Shown piece after piece: positions 16,997-25,063 of a stretch of 64,000 nucleotides of DNA. A program made the translations under genes and the position numbers. The stretch's first letter is position 1; each line of letters opens with the position of its first letter. Below the pieces are notes generated by a model. It saw only the letters and a list, made by a program, of their open reading frames with translations, was not told the origin of the DNA and made no database searches. Origin of the DNA: a virus; IMG/VR virus record IMGVR_UViG_3300046001_006061, positions 1 to 64,000 of that record. One strand, 5' to 3'.

Positions 16997-17227
16997 ATGA
17001 AAGCAGTAAAATTTTTAGCACCAAACCAATGTTATTTTTTTCAAGATAACAAAATAGTATTTCAAAGCTACGAAACTATTATTTGCACTATTGAAAACTA
17101 CGAAAATGGAAACGAACCGATAATAAAAATAACCGATTCGCAGCCACAAAGTAAAACCACAGCAAAATATTTAAATCAATTTTTGCAATTACACACAAGC
17201 TTTAAAAGCTATAAAGATATAAAATAG
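16997..17227 (+). CDS. Hypothetical early protein
   Basis: 76 residues, strand-rich N-terminal half. It has its own A-rich leader of about 100 bases. No recognised domain. Confidence 0.6.
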   Translation: MKAVKFLAPNQCYFFQDNKIVFQSYETIICTIENYENGNEPIIKITDSQPQSKTTAKYLNQFLQLHTSFKSYKDIK

Positions 17228-17259
17228 TGTTAAGGTTTCAAGTCCTTTAAATTGTGAGA

Positions 17260-17278
17260 ACAGCCTTAAAACGGCTGT
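17260..17278 (+). other. Hairpin between early genes
   Basis: ACAGCC / GGCTGT around a 7-base loop, without a T-run. Possibly an mRNA processing or stabilising hairpin rather than a terminator. Confidence 0.35.
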
Positions 17279-17306
17279 AAACAAACAACACAAAATAAAA
17301 ATAATT

Positions 17307-18221
17307 ATGGAAACATTAACAGAAGTATTGAAAAAAAATGATTTGCGTTTTACTATCAATTTGAATGATGATAAAACAAACTGTAAAATTGAAATTAATC
17401 TAAATGATGAATGTAAAAATGGTCATCAAGATTTTAGTATTACTGCTACATTTTGGCAAGTTGGCGAAGTAAGAAGCGACAGAAATATGATTGCGGGCGG
17501 TTGTTGTCATGATGATATTTTAAATATTCGCCCTGACTTACAAATATTTGTTAATTTACATTTATGTGATTGGCAAGGCGTTCCAATGTATGCAGTTGAA
17601 AATGGATTTTATCATTTAAAAGAAGGCTTTAACAATACCAAGCCAAGCGAAGAAAGTTTTAAAACTAAATTTTGCGAATATTACAGATTGACTTTAAAAC
17701 AGTTTGAAATATTAAGCAAGTCAGAAAATAAAACGCATTACGCTATTTTATTAATGGATTTAGGTATTTTAGACCAATGGAAAGAAGAAGCAGACAAGGC
17801 AATTAAAATACTAGAAAATTTATGTAATTGTGTTTTTATCTGTGATAGTGTAAAAAGCCAATTTAATGCACCCGCAGAGGCAGAAATTTACCAATTTAGA
17901 AAGAACTGTGAAGAAGGTTATTATTTGCCACAGAACCAAGAAAAAAGGCGAATAATGAAAATTCGTGCGGCTCGTAGTGCTGAAAAATTTAAAATTAAGC
18001 AAGAAATGGACAAAGCAATTTTAAAAGCTAAAATTGAACACTATGTTAAAAGCGCAGTTTTAAAAGGCGGTTTGTCACTTGATAATTTTATTTATTATTC
18101 TCATAGTTGCGAAGGCGTTTTTAATTGGAAAAATTATGGCAAACAAGTTACCGAAGCCGAATTTAACAAGTTTATGGAAGTTACAAAAATTGAAGGTATT
18201 ACCTTTAAACTAGGCAAATAA
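17307..18221 (+). CDS. Hypothetical protein, largest of the early train
   Basis: 304 residues. The N-terminal ~110 residues are beta-rich with a CC pair (AGGCCHDDI); the middle is helical, Lys/Glu-rich and basic (RRIMKIRAARSAEKFKIKQE), then a short aromatic domain. No known family was recognised. It precedes a hairpin TTACTCC/GGAGTAA near 18238-18272. Confidence 0.7.
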   Translation: METLTEVLKKNDLRFTINLNDDKTNCKIEINLNDECKNGHQDFSITATFWQVGEVRSDRNMIAGGCCHDDILNIRPDLQIFVNLHLCDWQGVPMYAVENGFYHLKEGFNNTKPSEESFKTKFCEYYRLTLKQFEILSKSENKTHYAILLMDLGILDQWKEEADKAIKILENLCNCVFICDSVKSQFNAPAEAEIYQFRKNCEEGYYLPQNQEKRRIMKIRAARSAEKFKIKQEMDKAILKAKIEHYVKSAVLKGGLSLDNFIYYSHSCEGVFNWKNYGKQVTEAEFNKFMEVTKIEGITFKLGK

Positions 18222-18301
18222 AAAACTATTTTGTGTTTACTCCGAACCTTTTACGCTAAGGAGTAAGCACTTTTACACAAACAATTTAAACACAAACAAA
18301 A

Positions 18302-18721
18302 ATGAACTTAACACCAATCGAATTTATCGAAGCAATTAAAAAAGGCAAAACAGAGTTTCAACTTAATAGAAACGAATCAGATTATTATGATGAATCGGAG
18401 TTTAGAAAACTTGTTAAAAAATACGGACATACAGCCGAAGAGGCAAAAACGCACTTACAAACCGACTACACAAACGGATTTACTATTTGTAAAAATTGCG
18501 GCTCTTATTATCATTTAGGAAAGGGATTTACAAAACATATTTCAAATGGTTGTTTGCATTGCGAAGGAAAAGAAAAGCACAATGTTTATTTTGTTAATGC
18601 AAGTCCAAAAGATGAAGGCGGTTTTCATGCTCGTTATATGTCTGTAATGTTTGACGATAAAATGTCATATTGTTATGATAAATTAATAGTTGAAAAATTT
18701 AGAAAACTGTTTAACGATTAG
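18302..18721 (+). CDS. Hypothetical zinc-ribbon protein
   Basis: 139 residues. CKNC followed some 20 residues later by CLHC fits a zinc ribbon in the middle of the protein. The N-terminal part is helical (EFRKLVKKYGHTAEEAKTH). Function unknown; nucleic-acid or host-protein binding is possible. Confidence 0.6.
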   Translation: MNLTPIEFIEAIKKGKTEFQLNRNESDYYDESEFRKLVKKYGHTAEEAKTHLQTDYTNGFTICKNCGSYYHLGKGFTKHISNGCLHCEGKEKHNVYFVNASPKDEGGFHARYMSVMFDDKMSYCYDKLIVEKFRKLFND

Positions 18722-18724
18722 ATT

Positions 18725-18925
18725 ATGAACTACACAGACACCGATTTATATTATTTGCTACTTACTTTTTTAAATAGCAAATTAGGGCTTTTAACTATCA
18801 TTTTAGCTTACTTGTTGCTTATTGCCTTATTAGGAGTAATGATAAGCGCAATTATTACTTGTAATAAGATAATAAAAGACTGTAATAACATTTTAAACAA
18901 AAAAGAAAAACCAACTTTTAAATAA
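18725..18925 (+). CDS. Small membrane protein
   Basis: 66 residues with a long hydrophobic segment, LTIILAYLLLIALLGVMISA, roughly residues 22-47, and a lysine-rich C-terminus. A single transmembrane helix with the tail in the cytoplasm is predicted. Confidence 0.65.
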   Translation: MNYTDTDLYYLLLTFLNSKLGLLTIILAYLLLIALLGVMISAIITCNKIIKDCNNILNKKEKPTFK

Positions 18926-18933
18926 AAAACACA

Positions 18934-19110
18934 ATGAAAAAAATAATTGTAGATAGTTGGACAAAAGTCCCTTTTATTGGTTTGCAAATATCAAACTGTA
19001 ATAACTCAAACGATGCTTTTAAATATGCAGAAAAAGAATATTTGCCTTTTGGTTATAATTTAGGATATTGGGCAGAAGATTTAAAAACACTTTTTATAAA
19101 ACAAAACTAA
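18934..19110 (+). CDS. Hypothetical small protein
   Basis: 58 residues beginning MKKIIVDSWTKVPFIGLQIS. It follows the membrane protein by 8 bases. Aromatic-rich second half; no recognised domain. Confidence 0.55.
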   Translation: MKKIIVDSWTKVPFIGLQISNCNNSNDAFKYAEKEYLPFGYNLGYWAEDLKTLFIKQN

Positions 19111-19112
19111 CC

Positions 19113-19301
19113 ATGAAAACAAAAAGATTAACTATACAAGAGGGAGAAGCATTGAAAATTGACCAATTCCCAAATTTCCACAAAAGCGGAAGCATTAAAG
19201 GAATGAAAAAACTTTACTATGGTAAAGATGCAATGTTAGTAAGATGCGGAAATTATATTTACAATGTAAACGAAAATATTTACAATAATTGGGCAAGATA
19301 A
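19113..19301 (+). CDS. Hypothetical small protein
   Basis: 62 residues from the ATG at 19113, 2 bases after the previous stop; the upstream in-frame extension overlaps that gene and is not used. Basic, no recognised domain. Confidence 0.55.
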   Translation: MKTKRLTIQEGEALKIDQFPNFHKSGSIKGMKKLYYGKDAMLVRCGNYIYNVNENIYNNWAR

Positions 19302-19313
19302 AAGACTAAACAA

Positions 19314-19406
19314 ATGAACATACTTACACCAACAGACACAATTTTAATTGTAGCAACTATTATTGTATGTTGCTTAATGTACTCAAACGACATAAAAACA
19401 AAATAA
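19314..19406 (+). CDS. Tiny membrane peptide
   Basis: 30 residues, MNILTPTDTILIVATIIVCC then a polar end; essentially one transmembrane helix. Tiny hydrophobic genes of this sort recur between the early genes of this phage. Confidence 0.45.
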   Translation: MNILTPTDTILIVATIIVCCLMYSNDIKTK

Positions 19407-19410
19407 GAAC

Positions 19411-19620
19411 ATGAAAAATACAAAATATTTCAATGCAGTTAATGAAGCTATTGATAACGATATTATTGATATAGAATATTTAAAAAGTAAGTTTATTGAC
19501 TATTTGTATAACAAAGATTACGATTTTGATTTAATACTTAGTTATACAGATGAACATTTTGAAAACTTATTGACCTTTAAACAAAACTTTGAAAACTTCA
19601 AAAAATTTATAAAATTATAA
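19411..19620 (+). CDS. Hypothetical acidic protein
   Basis: 69 residues, Asp/Phe/Tyr-rich and helical. Acidic small early proteins are often host-inhibitory or DNA mimics, but nothing specific is seen. Confidence 0.55.
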   Translation: MKNTKYFNAVNEAIDNDIIDIEYLKSKFIDYLYNKDYDFDLILSYTDEHFENLLTFKQNFENFKKFIKL

Positions 19621-19622
19621 CC

Positions 19623-19838
19623 ATGAACACATATTACACAAAATTTCAAAAAGAAAAGAAAATAAACGCCACAACAACACGACTTGCAAATGTAACCGTT
19701 TACAATACTAAATGGAAACAAATAGGAAACGCCACAGTTTCTAAATGGCAAGATGTAAACGATGTTGCAAACATGATTATTAGAGATTATGAAATAAGCA
19801 AAGTTTGGAACAGTAAACAATTTTCATTTAACCAATAA
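19623..19838 (+). CDS. Hypothetical small protein
   Basis: 71 residues, basic, beta-prone with a C-terminal helix (WQDVNDVANMIIRDYEISK). Two bases after the previous stop. No family recognised. Confidence 0.55.
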   Translation: MNTYYTKFQKEKKINATTTRLANVTVYNTKWKQIGNATVSKWQDVNDVANMIIRDYEISKVWNSKQFSFNQ

Positions 19839-19845
19839 AAAGCAC

Positions 19846-20151
19846 ATGAAAACAATAAAAGTAAACTGCGATTTTGGATTGACAGAAGTCAAAACAATAG
19901 GCAAAGCAAGAGAAATTTTAGGGCAAAAATGGATTTTAGTACACTATCCATGCAAATATATGAACGCCACAGAACCGCTATTAATGAGAAAAATAGTACA
20001 TTATAACACTGGTGGAGTTTTGCCTATTTTCAATATGCCAAGCAAAGCACCGCAAAAAGATTTTTTCACAGAAGCAGAAACCTTTTTAAATAAAATAGGA
20101 GAAGCAGAAATAAAAGCAGTAGTAAACAAGCAAGCAATTTTAAATAACTAA
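19846..20151 (+). CDS. Hypothetical protein
   Basis: 101 residues; N-terminal strands, C-terminal helix rich in Ala, Glu and Lys. No domain recognised. Co-oriented in the early train. Confidence 0.6.
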   Translation: MKTIKVNCDFGLTEVKTIGKAREILGQKWILVHYPCKYMNATEPLLMRKIVHYNTGGVLPIFNMPSKAPQKDFFTEAETFLNKIGEAEIKAVVNKQAILNN

Positions 20152-20155
20152 ACAC

Positions 20156-20341
20156 ATGAAAAACACAGCAGACAAAGAACATTTATTAAATGTAGCAATA
20201 GGCGAAAAGATAAGCCTACTTTTAAACCTTAAAATTAACAAACAAGGCAAAGTAAAAACAAGCTATGGAGATAAAACATGGATTGGCTTAGGCGCAACAG
20301 TTTTACAAATTATAAAAGAGGAAACAGAAAAACATAAATAG
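20156..20341 (+). CDS. Hypothetical small protein
   Basis: 61 residues, Lys-rich, mixed helix and strand; no recognised family. Gaps of 4 and 2 bases to its neighbours. Confidence 0.55.
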   Translation: MKNTADKEHLLNVAIGEKISLLLNLKINKQGKVKTSYGDKTWIGLGATVLQIIKEETEKHK

Positions 20342-20343
20342 TT

Positions 20344-20643
20344 ATGAAAAACACAGAAAATTGGCACATTCAAGATTTGCCCGAGCATAAAAGATTTGGA
20401 ATTTACAAAGACGAAGAATTTATTGGAGTAGCATTTTACGCCACAGCCTACAAAAAAACACTTGACCAAGCAAGAAAAGAAGCCGAAGCAAACGCTAAAA
20501 TTATGGCAGCATCAAGCGAATTATTAAATGCACTACAATTATGTAGAAATTGGTTTGATGAACATGGCAAAGATTACGAAATAGGCACACCAAATTGTTT
20601 TATTCAAGCAAAGGCAGCCATTAATAAAGCGAAAGGAGAATAA
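20344..20643 (+). CDS. Hypothetical protein common in Bacteroidota phages
   Basis: 99 residues. The second half (ANAKIMAASSELLNALQLCR then a helix ending FIQAKAAINKAKGE) is the pattern AA-PELLEAL...AI-KA often seen in small phage and prophage proteins of unknown function. Confidence 0.6.
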   Translation: MKNTENWHIQDLPEHKRFGIYKDEEFIGVAFYATAYKKTLDQARKEAEANAKIMAASSELLNALQLCRNWFDEHGKDYEIGTPNCFIQAKAAINKAKGE

Positions 20644-20645
20644 TT

Positions 20646-20795
20646 ATGTACCCTTATAAAAGCAAATACGACCAAACAAAAGAACTTGTAGAAGATTTTA
20701 TATATGCCACAAAACAAAAGCCTATAATTAGAACAAATAAACAAAAAAAGGCACGACAAAAAAGTAAAAACGCTAAACAAGCTAGGAGGAAATAA
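20646..20795 (+). CDS. Small very basic protein
   Basis: 49 residues, with a C-terminal half of mostly Lys, Arg and Gln (RTNKQKKARQKSKNAKQARR). Nucleic-acid binding is plausible. The end of the gene carries AGGAGG just before the next ATG, an unusual Shine-Dalgarno-like stretch for this phage. Confidence 0.5.
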   Translation: MYPYKSKYDQTKELVEDFIYATKQKPIIRTNKQKKARQKSKNAKQARRK

Positions 20796-20797
20796 TT

Positions 20798-21007
20798 ATG
20801 AGAACAATAGAAAAATGCACATACCAAAACACCGATTTAATGGTATTGATTGAAGAAATTGAAGACGGAAAAGCACAAGCAAGCTATTTTGTAAATGGCA
20901 AAGAAGTACACCGATGGCTTGATATTTTACCATGTTACCAAGTTTTATTAATGGCTATGCTTGACCAACATTGTAAAGACTATAATTTAATAAAATGGAG
21001 TTACTAA
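20798..21007 (+). CDS. Hypothetical protein
   Basis: 69 residues, beta-rich N-terminus then helix. Preceded by AGGAGG 9 bases before the ATG. No family recognised. Confidence 0.6.
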   Translation: MRTIEKCTYQNTDLMVLIEEIEDGKAQASYFVNGKEVHRWLDILPCYQVLLMAMLDQHCKDYNLIKWSY

Positions 21008-21099
21008 CAATTAATCCAATGACTATTCCAATTTACGCACTTTTCGCTATTTGGATATGCTTAAAAGTTTACCAACTTTTTAAAAACACAAACAAATAA
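20995..21099 (+). CDS. Tiny membrane peptide
   Basis: 34 residues with one hydrophobic helix (IPIYALFAIWICLKVYQLF). It overlaps the previous gene by 13 bases, suggesting translational coupling. Confidence 0.45.
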   Translation: MELLTINPMTIPIYALFAIWICLKVYQLFKNTNK

Positions 21100-21103
21100 A
21101 ACA

Positions 21104-21295
21104 ATGAAAATACTACTAATACCATGCGACCTTTGCAATATTCAGATTGTAAACGCAATTAATCCAACCGAGCCTTTAGAGCCGAAATACAAAAGATACC
21201 TTATTGAAGTTGAGGAGTTTGAAAAAATGTTTAACGAGGGCAGTTTAGATATTGACCGAAAATATATTAAGTTTGTTAATCCTAATCAATTGTAA
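21104..21295 (+). CDS. Hypothetical small protein
   Basis: 63 residues with CDLC near the N-terminus (a possible half metal site), acidic C-terminal half. No family recognised. Confidence 0.55.
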   Translation: MKILLIPCDLCNIQIVNAINPTEPLEPKYKRYLIEVEEFEKMFNEGSLDIDRKYIKFVNPNQL

Positions 21296-21297
21296 TT

Positions 21298-21507
21298 ATG
21301 AGCGAAGCAAGCATAACAATCAGCAAACATATTAAGGAGCAAGCGACACTGCTTCCAATAGGACACAAGTTTCAACTTAAAATGCACGACAAAATAAAGC
21401 CTTTCAAAGATTTACTAGAAGCTATCCGATTTTGCAATGTAATGGAAATCGAAGTAACTAATAAGGCAAGTTTATCAGAGTTTTTTCAAAATCAATTAAT
21501 GCACTAA
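21298..21507 (+). CDS. Hypothetical small protein
   Basis: 69 residues, helix-strand-helix with no recognised signature; two bases after the previous stop. Confidence 0.55.
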   Translation: MSEASITISKHIKEQATLLPIGHKFQLKMHDKIKPFKDLLEAIRFCNVMEIEVTNKASLSEFFQNQLMH

Positions 21508-21511
21508 AATT

Positions 21512-21733
21512 ATGTACGATTACAAAATGTTAGCAAAGGCAAGCCAAATTTTAAGAGCAACCGACCCAAAGCCATTAATAGGCAGAACAGTTGATGCTTA
21601 CGAAAACGCTACTTCAATTGAGCGACAAATAATGGCGTTTAACGAGAAGAAATATAGTAACGAAATGAAGTTACAAGAAATAAACAAACAAAAGAAAGTC
21701 ACATTGTTTTTAATGCAGCAAAATCCCAAATAA
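21512..21733 (+). CDS. Hypothetical small protein
   Basis: 73 residues, helical, basic C-terminus (NEMKLQEINKQKKVTLFLMQ). Its stop overlaps the next start by one base (TAATG). Confidence 0.55.
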   Translation: MYDYKMLAKASQILRATDPKPLIGRTVDAYENATSIERQIMAFNEKKYSNEMKLQEINKQKKVTLFLMQQNPK

Positions 21734-21912
21734 TGAAAGACCTCGAAAAATTGGTGAAAGAATACCCGCTTCTTACAAGCAATGAGCGCAAATTGCTTAA
21801 AAACATTCTCAACTATCATGGCATTAACAAATCCGATGCTTCAAAAAGAATAGCGCAAGTTTTGAAAATACCACTTCAAGAAAACAAAATACTTTCAATT
21901 TTAACCGCTTAA
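21733..21912 (+). CDS. Hypothetical helical protein, last gene before the cassette array
   Basis: 59 residues. LTSNERKLLKNILNYHGINK then SDASKRIAQVLKIPLQENK suggests a small helix-turn-helix-like protein. It ends 73 bases before the first attC-like site; the stretch between holds the array promoter. Confidence 0.55.
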   Translation: MKDLEKLVKEYPLLTSNERKLLKNILNYHGINKSDASKRIAQVLKIPLQENKILSILTA

Positions 21913-21944
21913 AAATCACATCAATACAACTATTTTATTATTTA

Positions 21945-21977
21945 TTGGTGTCAATTAATAGGGAAAAGTTATATTTG
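21945..21977 (+). promoter_or_regulatory. Promoter reading into the cassette array
   Basis: TTGG (21945-21948), 21 bases, TATATTTG (21970-21977). It lies 8 bases before the R'' end of the first attC-like site, the position a cassette promoter (Pc) would need. The spacer is two bases longer than the phage's best promoters. Confidence 0.5.
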
Positions 21978-21984
21978 TAGGAGA

Positions 21985-22075
21985 AAATAACGGGCGGACG
22001 GTTTGGGCAGGCTGCAAACCTGACCAACTTTCCACCCTAACCAACATCGCAGCTTGCTTAAACCGTATGTTAGAA
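21985..22075 (+). repeat. attC-like site 1
   Basis: R'' AAATAAC (21985-21991) and R' GTTAGAA (22069-22075). Inner arms GGGCAGGCTGC / GCAGCTTGC; the pair ACGGTTT / AAACCGT flanks them. Related to site 8 (both start TAACGGGCGGACG). No cassette whose left end matches this R'' is seen upstream. Confidence 0.7.
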
Positions 22076-22131
22076 GCAGTTAATTAAACCTTGTGCGTGG
22101 GGTTCACGCAAGTAAATTAGAAAATAAAATT

Positions 22132-22458
22132 ATGACATTTATTCATCAGCCAACAGAATTTGAAAAACAAAAAAATGATAAAGATTTTATAGAAAGATTG
22201 AAATCATTTTGTAAAAACCAATTAGAAGAAAAACCAAAAAAAATGAGTAATAAAGATAGAATTGATTATATCTCATTCCTTCATAAGCAAAATTTGAATG
22301 GAAGAGAAGATGAGGATACGCTTTTTGAAGCTGGTATAGAAGCTGGCATAACAGAAACAGAAGAGTTTATGTTAGAATTTATTGTTAGTTTAAATCTTCC
22401 ATTTACTGAAGATGAAATTACGGAAATGTTTAATAAATTTAAAGCAAATGCAGAATAA
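22132..22458 (+). CDS. Cassette A, gene 1: hypothetical acidic protein
   Basis: 108 residues from the first ATG after attC 1. Helical and acidic: EDTLFEAGIEAGITETEEFM, FTEDEITEMFNKFKANAE. No family recognised. The leader between R' and ATG holds a small hairpin, TGCGTG/CACGCA, that is shared word for word with cassette H. Confidence 0.6.
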   Translation: MTFIHQPTEFEKQKNDKDFIERLKSFCKNQLEEKPKKMSNKDRIDYISFLHKQNLNGREDEDTLFEAGIEAGITETEEFMLEFIVSLNLPFTEDEITEMFNKFKANAE

Positions 22459-22729
22459 AACATACAGTGGGATACTAATTAAATATGTTAGAGATAACAA
22501 TATGATTATTTGGAAAATAGAAGAATCACTAGCTGCTTTAAATATTTATGTCGATTGTAAAGATGAAGATAAACTAACCGATTTAGATAATGAACGAAAA
22601 GTATATTTCAAACTCAAAAAAGTATTTATGGGTAGAGAATATGGCGAAGATATGAATATGAATTTAGCATATAACCTAAGTTTTGAAATAAATGTCCAAG
22701 CGCAAAAGGCGGAAGCAAGCAAGGTTTAA
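22448..22729 (+). CDS. Cassette A, gene 2: hypothetical protein
   Basis: 93 residues from the ATG at 22448, overlapping the previous gene by 11 bases. Mixed helix and strand, with no known domain. Its last codons run into a segment (22700-22740) that is also found after the cassette H gene and is complementary to the cassette's left end. Confidence 0.55.
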   Translation: MQNKTYSGILIKYVRDNNMIIWKIEESLAALNIYVDCKDEDKLTDLDNERKVYFKLKKVFMGREYGEDMNMNLAYNLSFEINVQAQKAEASKV

Positions 22730-22738
22730 TTTATTGCT

Positions 22739-22871
22739 TTCTAACGGTATCGGGGCTTGTAGCAGTAGGGGATTTTGAAAAACTACTGCTCAATTAACCA
22801 CCACAGCCCAATAGAAGTAAAAGGCTCAAAACTTGCACTTCTGCCCCTATTGCTACAGACCCTTGTTAGCG
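22739..22871 (+). repeat. attC-like site 2
   Basis: R'' TTCTAAC and R' GTTAGCG (22865-22871). Long arms: GGGGCTTGTAGCAGTAGGGG against CCCCTATTGCTACAGACCC. Same subtype as site 11, including the internal sequence. Confidence 0.75.
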
Positions 22872-22915
22872 GTAGGTTTTTTCAAATCAAGGGTTAATTT
22901 TAAAAGTTACATAAA

Positions 22916-23161
22916 ATGTTCAAAAAGAAAATAACATATTTTGTACTATATTTTTTAGAAGGAAATTCAAATAATAAATATAGTGTTTATATGACATCTA
23001 ATGTAGAAAGTACAAACTCCTCCGAATTTAATTTGCATTTTAATAATCAATGCAAATTAAATTACGAAGAAAATACGGGTTTAAAAACTGATGAAGTGGT
23101 TATCGAAAGCATTCAAATGATTTCTATTCAAGTTTCTTTGTTTGGGTGGCGTATTTTTTAA
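22916..23161 (+). CDS. Cassette B: hypothetical protein
   Basis: 81 residues: ITYFVLYFLEGNSNNKYSVY then polar strands, ending ISIQVSLFGWRIF. Beta-rich, no family recognised. Single gene between attC 2 and attC 3. Confidence 0.55.
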   Translation: MFKKKITYFVLYFLEGNSNNKYSVYMTSNVESTNSSEFNLHFNNQCKLNYEENTGLKTDEVVIESIQMISIQVSLFGWRIF

Positions 23162-23167
23162 ACTTAC

Positions 23168-23300
23168 CGCTAACGTTTTCGGGCTTTGTGTCCGTTGGCG
23201 ACTTAAACTACAAATGTTAAATTGAAAAACAAATATTGATATGAGTACAAAAATTAAATCGAAGAACGAAACCGCCAATGGCACAAAACCCGTGTTAGGC
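23168..23300 (+). repeat. attC-like site 3, with the next start codon in its loop
   Basis: R'' CGCTAAC (23168-23174) and R' GTTAGGC (23294-23300); arms CGGGCTTTGTGTCCGTTGGCG against CGCCAATGGCACAAAACCCG. The ATG at 23241 lies in the variable loop, so the gene reads through the 3' arm and R'. Confidence 0.75.
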
Positions 23301-23534
23301 GAAGTTATTGATAGCAAGGTTAATCAATTGCTGTCTTTAAGTGATGAATTTATATTCCCTGCTTACTATTCACATTCAGGTAAAACAATGTGGAAGATTT
23401 CAAATGTTTATACAAAATACGGTTCTGAAACATTGGTTTTGTGTGGCGTTGATGAAGGTATTGAAACAGCAATTGATTTGGCAATAGAACACATTTCAAA
23501 AGCTAAAGATAAGTTCTATGGTGTCGGTGTATAA
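23241..23534 (+). CDS. Cassette C: hypothetical protein starting inside attC
   Basis: 97 residues. The first ~20 codons (MSTKIKSKNETANGTKPVLG) are encoded by the loop and 3' arm of attC 3; the conserved-looking part follows (FIFPAYYSHSGKTMWKIS, GIETAIDLAIEHISKAK). No domain recognised. The stop lies inside the R'' of attC 4. A start downstream of R' would be Met-50, which would discard half the protein. Confidence 0.55.
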   Translation: MSTKIKSKNETANGTKPVLGEVIDSKVNQLLSLSDEFIFPAYYSHSGKTMWKISNVYTKYGSETLVLCGVDEGIETAIDLAIEHISKAKDKFYGVGV

Positions 23535-23660
23535 CGTTTTGCGGCTTTATGCAGTAGCGGACTTAAACCAAAAAATTTGATATGGAAAACGAAATTATAA
23601 ATACAGATAAAAGTTCATTAGAACCACGAAATCCGCTATTGCTTAAAGCTGATGTTATAA
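23529..23660 (+). repeat. attC-like site 4, with the next start codon in its loop
   Basis: R'' GTATAAC and R' GTTATAA (23654-23660); arms GGCTTTATGCAGTAGCGGA against TCCGCTATTGCTTAAAGCT. The ATG at 23582 lies in the loop. Confidence 0.7.
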
Positions 23661-23893
23661 GCCGTTTTGGTGAATGTAAGTACAGTTGTCAATTAACACA
23701 CGAGCCAAGTTGGTTTCATACAATATTGATTAAAGACTTTAGCATTTATATCGAGGAATGGATGGATGATGAAGATAATGAAATTTGTGCAACAGTTTTT
23801 ACAGGCGAGAAAAAAAATGCTAATGGCTTTGCAAATACCAACTTGGCTTTATTGTTGAATGATATTGAGGAGTTCGTTAAAAATGGCTTATAA
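23582..23893 (+). CDS. Cassette D: hypothetical protein starting inside attC
   Basis: 103 residues. The N-terminal ~26 residues are encoded by the loop and 3' arm of attC 4. The remainder is strand-rich (SWFHTILIKDFSIYIEEWMD, ICATVFTGEKK) with a C-terminal helix. No family recognised. The stop lies inside the next R''. Confidence 0.55.
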   Translation: MENEIINTDKSSLEPRNPLLLKADVISRFGECKYSCQLTHEPSWFHTILIKDFSIYIEEWMDDEDNEICATVFTGEKKNANGFANTNLALLLNDIEEFVKNGL

Positions 23894-23987
23894 CGTTTGG
23901 TGGCTTTGTGTCTGTTTGCCCCTTGCGCAAAGTTTCAAGTTTACCACAAATGTTGATGGGGCAAATAGCACAAAACCGCTGTTATGC
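23887..23987 (+). repeat. attC-like site 5
   Basis: R'' CTTATAAC and R' GTTATGC (23981-23987); arms GGCTTTGTGTCTGTTTGCCCC / GGGGCAAATAGCACAAAACC. The bases between R'' and L'' (GTTTG) are longer than those between L' and R', giving an unpaired spacer typical of attC. Nearly identical inside to site 7. Confidence 0.8.
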
Positions 23988-24022
23988 GTAGTAGCGGATT
24001 ATTAACGATAAATTTAATTAAA

Positions 24023-24490
24023 ATGATGAAACATAAACAAAAACAACCTTACGGATGCGGTTTATATGCCGTTGCAAACGCCTGTAATTTAGACAACTTT
24101 ATTACAGATGAAAGACTTGAAAAAAGTAAAACAGGAAATGTAATAGGGCAACTTTCAAAGTGGATGCAAGAAGATGGACACCCATTTTACATTGATACGC
24201 TTTACTATAACCACGTTGGAAAAAAGTTACCTAAAACGGCATTGGACTATAAACCAAGTGGAGAAGGAATACATTTTTTGCCTGTGCTTATAAATGTAAG
24301 ATTTTCTGATGAAGGGAAAAATCATTTAGTAGGTGGGAAAATTGACAAAGAAGGCAAATTATATTTATACGATAGCCTTAAAGAAGAAATGATTGAAACA
24401 ACGATGAGGCAGGTAAACAGAATGTATCATCACGTTTACGGGTTGTTTTTGTTTATGGGTGTTGATAATGGAGAATATGTCTTTATATAG
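24023..24490 (+). CDS. Cassette E: papain-like cysteine protease candidate
   Basis: 155 residues from the first ATG. QPYGCGLYAVANA (Gln-8, Cys-12), then HLVGGKI (His-101) and LYLYDS (Asp-117) line up as the Gln-Cys-His-Asp set of papain-like peptidases such as the C39 group. The protein is shorter than most full proteases and has no signal peptide. A protease or related amidase/transglutaminase activity is inferred; the motif positions are what is seen. Single gene between attC 5 and 6. Confidence 0.55.
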   Translation: MMKHKQKQPYGCGLYAVANACNLDNFITDERLEKSKTGNVIGQLSKWMQEDGHPFYIDTLYYNHVGKKLPKTALDYKPSGEGIHFLPVLINVRFSDEGKNHLVGGKIDKEGKLYLYDSLKEEMIETTMRQVNRMYHHVYGLFLFMGVDNGEYVFI

Positions 24491-24508
24491 CAGTAACGTA
24501 GCTATTAC

Positions 24509-24602
24509 GCATAACGTTTTGCGTATATGAGAAGTGGCACTTGCAGAATGTTGAAAGTTAGCACGAATGTTTCTGTGCCATTTCTTATATACGCTGTTAT
24601 AA
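24509..24602 (+). repeat. attC-like site 6
   Basis: R'' GCATAAC and R' GTTATAA (24596-24602); arms GCGTATATGAGAAGTGGCAC / GTGCCATTTCTTATATACGC. Same subtype as site 10. Confidence 0.8.
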
Positions 24603-24635
24603 GCAGCCTTTTTATTAACTTAAATTAAAAACAAA

Positions 24636-24908
24636 ATGAGAAACTTTAAAACAAAAATTGAAGGACACGAAGAAGAGTTTGACTTTGAATGTTACGAAAA
24701 TACAGAATCAATAGAAATTGGAGATAAATATATTTTCTTTTTTGGTGGTATTGCAGACGTTCAAGTATGCGACTCTGAAAATGTAAAAGAAGAAGTAAAC
24801 AAACACAATAGACCTTATCAGTACGATAAAATTGATTTAACACACAATTTTTGGACTAAGTGTTTTAAAATTAAAGAAACAAATTTTGACCTTAGTACGG
24901 TTTTATAA
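24636..24908 (+). CDS. Cassette F: hypothetical protein
   Basis: 90 residues, acidic, beta-rich (GDKYIFFFGGIADVQVCDSE), no family recognised. Single gene between attC 6 and 7. Confidence 0.55.
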   Translation: MRNFKTKIEGHEEEFDFECYENTESIEIGDKYIFFFGGIADVQVCDSENVKEEVNKHNRPYQYDKIDLTHNFWTKCFKIKETNFDLSTVL

Positions 24909-24913
24909 GGTTG

Positions 24914-25014
24914 CTTATAACGTTTTGCGGCTTTGTGTCTGTTTGCCCCTTGCACAAAAGTTTCAAGTTACCACAAATGTTGATGGGGCAAATAGCACAA
25001 AACCGCTGTTATAT
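24914..25014 (+). repeat. attC-like site 7
   Basis: R'' CTTATAAC and R' GTTATAT (25008-25014); arms as in site 5 (GGCTTTGTGTCTGTTTGCCCC is shared). Confidence 0.8.
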
Positions 25015-25063
25015 GCCGTTGTGGGTTGTCAAAAGGAATTTTAAAACTTAATAATTAAAAAAT

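Noticed and set aside
17820-18002. Antisense frame within the 304-residue gene
   Set aside because: Shadow of a well-supported gene; no independent signal.
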